Position numbers and translations under genes: made by a program. Shown in pieces: positions 54,937-64,000 of a DNA stretch of 64,000 nucleotides (positions are counted from its first letter, which is position 1; every line of letters starts with the position of its first letter). The notes beneath the pieces were generated by a model. The model was not told the DNA's origin and did no database searches. It saw only the letters and a list, made by a program, of their open reading frames with translations. This DNA is from DATKWD01 sp963704815 (GTDB lineage Bacteria > Actinomycetota > Acidimicrobiia > Acidimicrobiales > Salinilacustritrichaceae), in assembly GCA_963704815.1 (NCBI GenBank), contig CAVPHU010000001.1, positions 248,001 to 312,000 on the forward strand, read 5' to 3'.

Positions 54937-55335
54937 GCGCGCAGCGTACGAGTCGGCAGTGGCCCGAATGAGTCATTGACCTTTGGGCGCCACGGCGCGA
55001 AGGTCACAAGTGACGCCTGACGCACCGGTTCCGAACACAGGAATCGGCGGGCCAGGTGCCGACTTGTCGTCGATCCGCAAGGAGGAAACGCAACTTGGCA
55101 CCCCGCAGGAGACGACCTGAGCGCAGCCCGCCCCGACCCTGAGGCGAGCGCGTCGCTCGCACGATCTCATCGGCCCGGTTTCGAACCGTCGCCCGCCGGT
55201 TTCTCCCAAACCGACCAGCCTCGAGCTGGCGAGCAGGAACCAGACGGAGTGCGTGTCCGAGACCGGGTCGATGCGCGTCAGGGTGTCCGGCCCTCCCACC
55301 CGAGCCGCTACCATCGGCCCTGCGACTCACGCTGA
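54937..55335. other. Non-coding space upstream of glycine riboswitch
   Basis: No convincing gene was found in these 399 bp on either strand; open frames here lack coding character. TACCAT near 55310 could be the -10 box for the riboswitch transcript, placing the RNA start near 55320. The promoter of the divergent zinc-ribbon gene must lie near the left end. Confidence 0.45.
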
Positions 55336-55519
55336 TGCGGGAGAGTGCCGGACGCCGCAGCCAGCGGCGGGTGGCCGCCGAAGGAGCAACCTCCCCCGGA
55401 ACCTCTCAGGCCCACGGACCGTGCCGGCTTCGTCGCCTCTGGAGAGAGGCCGTGCGCGGTCCACCGAAGGGGAAAGTCCGCTTGCGGGCGAAGCTCTCAG
55501 GTTCACCGACAGAGGGGGG
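55336..55519 (+). ncRNA. Tandem glycine riboswitch
   Basis: Two glycine aptamers in series precede gcvP. The first has GCGGGAGAG, then GCCGAAGGAGCAA and CTCTCAGG; the second has CTCTGGAGAG, then CACCGAAGGGGAAA and CTCTCAGGTTCACCGACAGAGG. These are the conserved core blocks of each aptamer, joined by a short linker. Glycine binding normally turns on expression of the glycine cleavage genes. The start of gcvP is 51 bp downstream, where the expression platform must lie; I see no clear terminator, so control of translation is possible. Confidence 0.93.
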
Positions 55520-55570
55520 CGAAGAAGTCGACGACCCCCGAATCACGAATCCGTTCTGAGAGGTTCCCTG

Positions 55571-58448
<2,878 letters not shown>

Positions 58449-58458
58449 GGAGGGCGGT

Positions 58459-59499
58459 TCAGCCGTTCACGACGTCGGCGATCTGGCGGAGCATCATCGC
58501 AGGGCCCGCCACCAGCAGGGTGGTGATGCAGCTCGCGCGCCAGGCTTCGAGATCGTCGCGGATCTTGGCCTCGGGTCCGATCAGATAGACGTCCTCGACC
58601 ATGGCGGTCGGCACCGCAGCCGCCGCGTCGCCCTTGCGGCCGTCGAGGTAGGCCTCCTGGATCTTCTCGCAGGCGTCGCCGTAGCCGAGGCGGGTGAACA
58701 CGTCCTTGTGGAAGTTCCGGTCCTTGGCACCCATCCCGCCGACGTAGAGCGCGAGGGTGGGTCGGAGGAAGTCGGCACAGCCCTCGACGTCGTCGCCGAC
58801 GATGGTCGGGACCACGCAGGCCACCTCGAAGTCGTCGGCCGTGCGGCGGGCGCCGGGGCGTGCGAATCCCTCGTTCAGCGCCTCGCGGTAGAAGCCGTCG
58901 GCCTTGGGCGAGAAGAACATCGGGAGCCAGCCGTCGCAGATCTCGCCGGCCAGCGCCACGTTCTTGGGGCCCTCGGCGCCGAGGTAGACGGGGATGTCTT
59001 CGCGGAGCGGCCGCACGATCGACTTCAACGGCTTGCCGAGCCCGGTGCCGCTCTCGAGCGGCATCTGGTAGTGCGCGCCGGAGTACTCGACCTCTTCGCG
59101 AGCGAAGATCTTGCGGAGGATCTCGACGTACTCGCGGGTGCGGGCCAGCGGCTTGGCGTACTCCTGTCCGTACCAGCCCTCGACGACCTGCGGGCCCGAC
59201 ACGCCGAGGCCGAGGACGAACCGGCCACCGCACAGGTGGTCCATGGTGATGGCGGTCATCGCCGTCGAGGCCGGGGTGCGAGCCGAGATCTGGGTGATCG
59301 CCGTCCCCAGCTGCATCGACTCGGTCTGCGAACCCCACCAGGCCAGCGGTGTGAAGCAGTCGGACCCGTACGCCTCGCTGGTCCACATCGAGGTGAACCC
59401 CAGCTCCTCGGCCAGCGCGACCTGCTCGGCGGCGTCGGGCGGGGGTCCGGAGCTGGGCCAGTAACCGATGATGAGTCCGAGATCCAGGTCGTTGCTCAC
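58459..59499 (-). CDS. LLM-class F420-dependent oxidoreductase
   Basis: The 346-residue luciferase-like TIM-barrel protein has L-G-L-I-I-G-Y-W near the start, A-L-A-E-E-L-G-F-T-S-M-W-T-S-E-A, D-H-L-C-G-G-R-F-V-L-G-L-G-V-S-G-P-Q and G-W-L-P-M-F-F-S-P. Together with the Ddn-like gene it suggests an F420-using organism. It oxidises or reduces an unknown substrate, perhaps in the steroid-like pathway of its neighbours. It starts GTG and is divergent from the KshA-like gene across a KstR-type palindrome. Confidence 0.85.
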   Translation of the reverse strand: MSNDLDLGLIIGYWPSSGPPPDAAEQVALAEELGFTSMWTSEAYGSDCFTPLAWWGSQTESMQLGTAITQISARTPASTAMTAITMDHLCGGRFVLGLGVSGPQVVEGWYGQEYAKPLARTREYVEILRKIFAREEVEYSGAHYQMPLESGTGLGKPLKSIVRPLREDIPVYLGAEGPKNVALAGEICDGWLPMFFSPKADGFYREALNEGFARPGARRTADDFEVACVVPTIVGDDVEGCADFLRPTLALYVGGMGAKDRNFHKDVFTRLGYGDACEKIQEAYLDGRKGDAAAAVPTAMVEDVYLIGPEAKIRDDLEAWRASCITTLLVAGPAMMLRQIADVVNG

Positions 59500-59524
59500 G
59501 CCCAGACCGTAGCTGCGATGCAGA

Positions 59525-59542
59525 ACTAGAACGTGTTCTAGT
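59525..59542. promoter_or_regulatory. KstR-like operator ACTAGAAC-GT-GTTCTAGT
   Basis: A perfect palindrome with 8-bp arms and a 2-bp centre. It fits the KstR consensus T-n2-AAC-n2-GTT-n2-A known from mycobacterial cholesterol genes. TAGTAT at its right edge (59540-59545) is a likely -10 box, 6 bp before the GTG of the KshA-like gene, so repression by covering the promoter is plausible. The divergent LLM gene starts 26 bp to the left. Confidence 0.7.
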
Positions 59543-59551
59543 ATCGGAGAC

Positions 59552-60593
59552 GTGAGCCGCTTCCCGTTCCCCGTCCCGTTCGGCTGGTTCTGCGTGGGCT
59601 ACCCCGAGGACTTCCCCGTCGGTGAGCCCAGACCCGCCGCGCTACTGGGGTCGCCACCTGGTGATCTGGCGCGACGAGCGGAACACGGTCCACGTCCAGG
59701 ACGCGTTCTGTCCGCACCTCGGGGCTCACCTCGGCCACGGTGGCACCGTCGAGGACTGCGAGATCGTGTGTCCGTTCCATGGCTGGAAGTTCGATGCCGA
59801 GGGCACCAACACCGACATCCCCTACTCCGAGCGCACCAACCGCAAGGGCACCCTGCGCACGTTCCCGGTCGTCGAGGTCAACGACCTGGTGATGGCCTGG
59901 TATCACCCGGACCCCGAGGTCGAGCCGATGTGGGAGGTACCCGAGGTGCCCGAGTTCGGCGACCACCCCGACTGGTCGACCGACATCCGAACCTCCTACG
60001 AGGTCGACACGACGATCCAGGAGATGGCCGAGAACGGCGTCGACTCCGCCCACTTCCGCTACGTGCACAACACCGCCGACGTGCCCGAGTTGGAGTCCTA
60101 CGAGACCGACTTCCCGAATGCCCAGATGAAGTCGAAGCAGAAGTTCCCGACGCCGCGCGGCGTGATGGAGGGACGCATCGACTCGACGTCGTTCGGCCCG
60201 GGAGTGTCGCTCGTGTCGTTCTCGGGGATCGTCGACACCCTCAACCTGGCGGTCACGACGCCGATCGAGTCCGACAAGTGCGTCATCCGATTCAACTTCC
60301 GCTTCAAGACCATGGGTGACGAGGTGACGACCCGCAACGTGGGCAACGCCTTCGTCGACGAGGTCCACAAGCAGGTGCTCGAGGACAAGCCGATCTGGGA
60401 GCACAAGGCCCACCTCGTCCGCCCCGCGTTGGCCGACAACGACGGGCCCTTCACCAAGTTCCGCAAGTGGTACGCCCAGTTCTACGCCGAACCGGTGGGC
60501 GACGAGCGCGACGTCTACGAGCCGCCGTGGTGGCCCGACCGCGTCGACGAGGCGCCGGCCAAGGCGACCAACGCCGCACGATTCGACGCCTAG
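59552..60593 (+). pseudogene. KshA-like Rieske oxygenase (3-ketosteroid 9-alpha-hydroxylase type), one frameshift
   Basis: The protein of about 346 residues has the Rieske motif C-P-H-L-G-A-H-L-G-H-G-G and C-P-F-H-G-W-K, and the iron site N-G-V-D-S-A-H-F-R-Y-V-H. The opening F-G-W-F-C-V-G-Y and R-Y-W-G-R-H-L-V-I-W-R-D match KshA-type oxygenases that hydroxylate the steroid ring at C9. The frame shifts near 59625-59640, after G-E-P-R-P; this may be a read error. A KstR-like site directly upstream supports a steroid link. The start is GTG 59552, likely leaderless. Its reductase partner (KshB) is not in the window. Confidence 0.78.
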
Positions 60594-60608
60594 ACCACGA
60601 CCATCCGG

Positions 60609-61577
60609 TCAGGGAACGACGACGACCTTGCCCCGGGCGTGGCCCGAGCCCGCGAGGGCGATCGCGGCACCGGTGTCGCCGAGCGAGTAGGTCCGGCCGA
60701 CGATCGGGTCGAGCTCCCCATCGGACACGAGTCGGGCAACGGCCTCGAGGTCGGCCTGCTTGGCCAGCGAGAGGAACGGCCGGAACCGTTGCCGGACGAA
60801 CGGCGACGCCAGCCGGGCCTTGACGATGCGGCCGAGGCTTCCGAACACGGGGCCACCCTTGCCGCTGTTGGGGATGAGCGTGCCCGAATCGGTGAGCACC
60901 CGCCGACGCGCTCGGAGCGAACGGTTGTCGGCCATGTCGAGGATCAGGTCGTAGCGCTCGCCGGCCTGGGTGAAGTCATCGAGCGTGTAGTCGATCGCCG
61001 TGTCGACGCCCAGCGACTCCACGAACTCGACGTTCGGCCGGCTGCAGACGCCGGTCACCTCGGCGCCGAACGACTTGGCGATCTGCACCGCAAGGCTCCC
61101 GATGCCGCCTGAGGCACCGTTGACCAGGACGCGGTCACCCGGCTTCGTCTCGGCGATGTCGCGAAGCGCCTGAATGGCCACACACCCGGCCATCGGGAGG
61201 CCGGCGGCCTGCTCGAAGGAGGTGTTCCCCGGCTTCGACGCCAGATGGTCGGCCTTGGCCACCGCGAGCTCGGCGAAGGTGTGCGCGCCGACGCCGAAGA
61301 CCTCGTCGCCCCTCTGGAAGCGGGTGACGTCGGGACCGACCGCCTCGACGACACCGGCCACGTCGGTGCCGCGGATGCCGTTGCGCGGTCGACCGAATCC
61401 GTACCCGAGTCGCATGACGTACGGCTTGCCGATCGTCATCGACTGGTCGGCCCAGTTGACCCCGGCCGCAACGACGCGCACCAGCACCTCGCCGGCCCCG
61501 ACCTCCGGTGGGTCGACGGCTTCGACCGCGAAGACGTCGTCGGGCGGTCCGTACTCGTGTTGGACGGCTGCCTTCAT
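60609..61577 (-). CDS. NADPH:quinone oxidoreductase-like MDR
   Basis: The 322-residue zinc-free medium-chain reductase begins M-K-A-A-V-Q-H-E-Y-G, with G-V-N-W-A-D near 39, G-T-D-V-A-G-V-V near 70 and the nucleotide motif N-G-A-S-G-G-I-G-S-L-A-V-Q near 155. It reduces quinones or activated double bonds with NADPH. It converges on the KshA-like gene (15 bp apart) and follows the thiolase-like gene by 56 bp in the same direction, so it may belong to that operon. Confidence 0.85.
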   Translation of the reverse strand: MKAAVQHEYGPPDDVFAVEAVDPPEVGAGEVLVRVVAAGVNWADQSMTIGKPYVMRLGYGFGRPRNGIRGTDVAGVVEAVGPDVTRFQRGDEVFGVGAHTFAELAVAKADHLASKPGNTSFEQAAGLPMAGCVAIQALRDIAETKPGDRVLVNGASGGIGSLAVQIAKSFGAEVTGVCSRPNVEFVESLGVDTAIDYTLDDFTQAGERYDLILDMADNRSLRARRRVLTDSGTLIPNSGKGGPVFGSLGRIVKARLASPFVRQRFRPFLSLAKQADLEAVARLVSDGELDPIVGRTYSLGDTGAAIALAGSGHARGKVVVVP

Positions 61578-61633
61578 GGGCCCAGCCTGCCGCGCGCTCG
61601 AAGGCTGGGCGCCAGTGCCGTTGGACCTCGAGT

Positions 61634-62791
61634 TCAGGGCTTGTCGGCGCCGACGGCCCACATGGCGAAGAACTGGGAGCCACCGCCGTAGGCGTGGCCG
61701 ACGGCGGTCTTGGCCCCGTCGATCTGGTGCTCGCCCGCCTGGCCACGCACCTGCATGGCCGCCTCGGCGAAGCGGATCATCCCCGACGCGCCGATCGGGT
61801 TGGTCGACAACACGCCGCCCGAGCAGTTGACCGGCAGGTCGCCGTCCATCGCGGTGACTCCGGCTTCGGTGAGCTTCCAGCCGTCGCCCAGGTCGCAGAA
61901 GCCGAGGTTCTCGAGCCACATCGGCTCGTACCAGGAGAACGGGACGTACATCTCGACGACGTCGACCTGCTCGCGTGGGTTGGTGATGCCGGCCTGCTCG
62001 TACACCGCCTTGGCACACGCCCGACCGGCGAGGGGGTTCACCTCGTCACGGCCCGGATACATCGTCGGCTCGGACCGCATGGCCCCACCGAGCTTCCAGG
62101 CCGGCGGAGCACTCGGCGACCCGACGCTCGCCTCGTTGGTGAGGACCATGGCGCACGCCCCGTCGGACGACGGACACGTCTCGCTGTAGCGGATCGGGTC
62201 CCACAGCATCATGGCGTCCTTCACCGAGTCGAACGTGGTGTCGGGCTCGTGGAGGTGGGCGTAGGGGTTCTTGAGGGCGTTGAGCCGGTCCTTGAGCGCC
62301 ACCATCACCCCGATGTGATCGGGGGCGCCCGACCGTCGCATGTAGTTGCGGATGTGGGGCGCGAAGTAGCCACCCGCCCCGGCCACCAGCGGCGGTTGGA
62401 ACGGGATCGGCAGCGACAGGGCCCACATGGCCTCGCTCTCGGACTGCTTCTCGAAGGCGACCGTGAGCACCCGATCGTGGACACCCGACTCGATGAGGCT
62501 GGTCGCGACCAGCGCCGTCGACCCGCCCACCGACCCGGCGGTGTGCACGCGTAGCATCGGCTTGCCGACCGCACCCAGCGCATCAGCCAGGTAGAGCTCG
62601 GGCATCATCACGCCCTCGAAGAAGTCGGGAGCCTTGCCGATCACGACGGCATCGATGTCGGCCCAGCCGAGACCTGCGTCCTCGAGGGCACGCACCGCGG
62701 CTTCGCGCACCAGCCCGGCGATCGACACGTCGCCCCGGGTGGCCTCGTGCTTGGTCTGTCCGATCCCGGTGATCGCAACTCGCTCGCTCAT
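61634..62791 (-). CDS. Thiolase-fold protein lacking the nucleophilic cysteine (Ltp-like)
   Basis: The 385-residue thiolase-fold protein begins M-S-E-R-V-A-I-T-G-I-G-Q-T-K. Where a thiolase has its cysteine it reads H-T-A-G-S-V-G-G-S, without Cys, while C-terminal G-H-A-Y-G-G-G-S-Q is kept. Such proteins often act with a partner as aldolases or acyl-CoA carriers in steroid side-chain loss. The ATG overlaps the stop of a mini-ORF in the 92-bp tandem repeat, and through it the gene is coupled to the second thiolase-like gene. Confidence 0.82.
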   Translation of the reverse strand: MSERVAITGIGQTKHEATRGDVSIAGLVREAAVRALEDAGLGWADIDAVVIGKAPDFFEGVMMPELYLADALGAVGKPMLRVHTAGSVGGSTALVATSLIESGVHDRVLTVAFEKQSESEAMWALSLPIPFQPPLVAGAGGYFAPHIRNYMRRSGAPDHIGVMVALKDRLNALKNPYAHLHEPDTTFDSVKDAMMLWDPIRYSETCPSSDGACAMVLTNEASVGSPSAPPAWKLGGAMRSEPTMYPGRDEVNPLAGRACAKAVYEQAGITNPREQVDVVEMYVPFSWYEPMWLENLGFCDLGDGWKLTEAGVTAMDGDLPVNCSGGVLSTNPIGASGMIRFAEAAMQVRGQAGEHQIDGAKTAVGHAYGGGSQFFAMWAVGADKP

Positions 62792-63216
62792 GATTTCCGT
62801 TCCCCGGCCACGGAGGCCGCGCTCGGCCGGCCTCCTCGTGCCTCGTCGGCCTCGCACGCATGCTTTGCTCCGAGTCCGCTCATGATTTCCGTTCCCCGGC
62901 CACGGAGGCCGCGCTCGGCCGGCCTCCTCGTGCCTCGTCGGCCTCGCACGCATGCTTTGCTCCGAGTCCGCTCATGATTTCCGTTCCCCGGCCACGGAGG
63001 CCGCGCTCGGCCGGCCTCCTCGTGCCTCGTCGGCCTCGCACGCATGCTTTGCTCCGAGTCCGCTCATGATTTCCGTTCCCCGGCCACGGAGGCCGCGCTC
63101 GGCCGGCCTCCTCGTGCCTCGTCGGCCTCGCACGCATGCTTTGCTTCATGATCCGTTCCCCGGCCCGAGGCCTCGGCGGCCTCGTCGGCTCGACGCATGC
63201 TTCTCCGAGTCCGCCA
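62786..63216. repeat. 92-bp direct tandem repeat, four near-exact copies plus one degenerate
   Basis: Copies begin at 62786, 62878, 62970 and 63062, exactly 92 bp apart; the fourth breaks off near 63148 and a shortened fifth copy with several small gaps follows to about 63216. On the minus strand each full unit encodes the same 31 codons (M-S-G-L-G-A-K-H-A-C...G-E-R-K-S) whose TGA overlaps the next ATG, giving three chained mini-ORFs (63067-62972, 62975-62880, 62883-62788). They join the upstream thiolase-like gene's stop to the next gene's start. The unit is probably a duplicated gene junction. Copy number may be affected by assembly. Confidence 0.9.
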
Positions 63217-64000
63217 TGCCTCCAGGACGCACACCAGGTTCTGCTGGAGACAGGCGCCCGACGTGGCGTGGGCGACCGCCCGCTGCGCCTCGCCGGCGGA
63301 GATGCGATCGGCCGCCTCGGCGATGCGCACCAGCCCGGCGGCCATCAGCGTGTTGGCGGCAAGCGCTCCCCCGCTCGGGTTGATGTCGACGTCGTCGCCG
63401 AGCCCGAGGGCATCGCGCACGATGAGCTCCTGGTGGGAGAACGGCGCGTGCAACTCGGCGACATCGACCGGGCCGTCCGCGACGCCGGCCAACTCGCCGG
63501 CGATGGTCGTGGACGCCGACGTCGTGAGGTCGCGGACACCGAGCTGGTGGGCCTCGATGCGGTGGTCGAGACCGGTGATCCAGGCCGGACGGTCGTTGAG
63601 CTCGCGGGCCTTGTCGTCGGCGGCGAGGATCACTGCCACCGCGCCATCGGAGATCGGCGGAAGATCGTGCAGCCGGAGCGGCTCGACCAGGTAGTCCTCA
63701 CCCAACAGCGACGCCGCGTCGGGCGACGAGGTGAGTTGCGCCTTCGGGTTGTTCGCGGCGGCGTTTCGAGAGCGGGCGACGACCTCGGCCATCGCTTCCT
63801 CGGTCACGACACCGGCATCCAGTGCAGCCCGTGCCTGAAGGGCGGCCAGGGAGACCGCATCGGGCCACAACGGACCGAGGTAGTAGGGGTCGAGTTGGCG
63901 GGACAGCACATCGCGCACCGAACCCGGCGACGACTTGCCGTAGCTGTAGACGAGCGCGGTGTCGATCTCGCCGATCTGGAGCTTGACCCAGGCCTCGTAG
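63064..64000 (-). CDS. Thiolase-like/lipid-transfer protein (5' end outside window)
   Basis: The visible 312 codons carry thiolase-fold features: I-D-T-A-L-V-Y-S-Y-G-K near the right edge, A-L-Q-A-R-A-A-L-D-A-G, I-S-D-G-A-V-A-V-I-L-A, E-L-H-A-P-F-S-H-Q-E and N-P-S-G-G-A-L-A-A-N, and H-A-T-S-G-A-C-L-Q-Q-N-L-V-C-V-L-E. Homologous sequence should end about there; the last 50 or so codons are encoded by the 92-bp repeat and are probably a replaced tail. The frame continues past base 64000, so the start is not seen. It is the first visible gene of the leftward steroid-like operon. Confidence 0.78.
   Translation of the reverse strand, partial: YEAWVKLQIGEIDTALVYSYGKSSPGSVRDVLSRQLDPYYLGPLWPDAVSLAALQARAALDAGVVTEEAMAEVVARSRNAAANNPKAQLTSSPDAASLLGEDYLVEPLRLHDLPPISDGAVAVILAADDKARELNDRPAWITGLDHRIEAHQLGVRDLTTSASTTIAGELAGVADGPVDVAELHAPFSHQELIVRDALGLGDDVDINPSGGALAANTLMAAGLVRIAEAADRISAGEAQRAVAHATSGACLQQNLVCVLEAWRTRRSMRRADEAAEASGRGTDHEAKHACEADEARGGRPSAASVAGERKS

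Noticed and set aside
62786..63216. CRISPR array
   Set aside because: The 92-bp units are directly adjacent with no spacers, and no cas genes are near.

Overview
The window is high-GC DNA with the habits of a free-living actinobacterium: GTG and TTG starts, ATGA/GTGA gene overlaps, promoters whose -10 box sits 7-8 nt before the start codon (leaderless genes), a Ddn-like deazaflavin enzyme and an LLM F420-type oxidoreductase, a DUF222-HNH protein, and many acyl-CoA, SDR, P450 and Rieske enzymes. A Na+-pump-type rhodopsin beside a heliorhodopsin points to a sunlit aquatic habitat. My best guess is class Acidimicrobiia; this is inference from gene content, with no rRNA in the window.

Layout. 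1-3.6 kb: serine hydrolase, epimerase, aminoacyl-tRNA deacylase and a TetR-reductase pair. 3.7-6.7 kb: four overlapping genes (two proline-rich one-helix proteins, ApbE flavinyltransferase, ferric-reductase-like haem protein), a possible flavin/haem electron-transfer operon. 6.8-14.2 kb: acyl-CoA dehydrogenase/TetR, Ddn-like enzyme, SDR, APC permease, Dps, DUF2236 protein and hypotheticals. 14.4-18.2 kb: ABC exporter plus NarL-type two-component system. 18.2-22.2 kb: SRPBCC and cupin-like proteins, VapBC and a P450. 22.3-27.5 kb: PLP lyase, then a light-related island of heliorhodopsin, NDQ rhodopsin, a photolyase-like protein with swapped domain order, a DUF2256 mini-protein and a CIA30-like lipoprotein. 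27.5-35.7 kb: GH4 enzyme, HAD/ParB-like pair, a damaged kinase-LPG-synthase-like membrane gene, TMEM175-like channel, and decayed copies of the P450 and SRPBCC genes. 35.7-45.2 kb: a catabolic cluster (Rieske oxygenase, SDR, molybdopterin enzyme, zinc dehydrogenase, DUF35 plus thiolase-like pair, phosphatase, acyl-CoA ligase). 45.2-50.4 kb: cyclase-like, GyrI-like, SRPBCC, PEP-utiliser-like and P450 genes. 50.5-55 kb: DUF222-HNH pair, SDR fragment, GH20 hexosaminidase, zinc-ribbon protein. 55.3-58.4 kb: tandem glycine riboswitch and gcvP. 58.4-64 kb: steroid-catabolism-like genes (LLM enzyme, KshA-like Rieske protein under a KstR-like site, quinone reductase, two thiolase-like proteins joined through a 92-bp tandem repeat).

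Regulation. A 24-bp inverted repeat occurs in three divergent intergenic spaces (9.2, 38.1 and 47.4 kb) and its arm doubles as the -10 box; a KstR-consensus palindrome at 59.5 kb is arranged the same way.

Quality. At least ten genes carry one or more single-base indels while their protein sequence is otherwise intact, and gcvP carries many, nearly all insertions. This looks more like unpolished sequence than biology, so calls of 'frameshifted' should be read as provisional. The two in-frame TGA codons of the 30.4-32.6 kb gene and the truncated gene copies at 30.2, 33.4-34.3 and 52.4 kb are different in kind and may be real decay.
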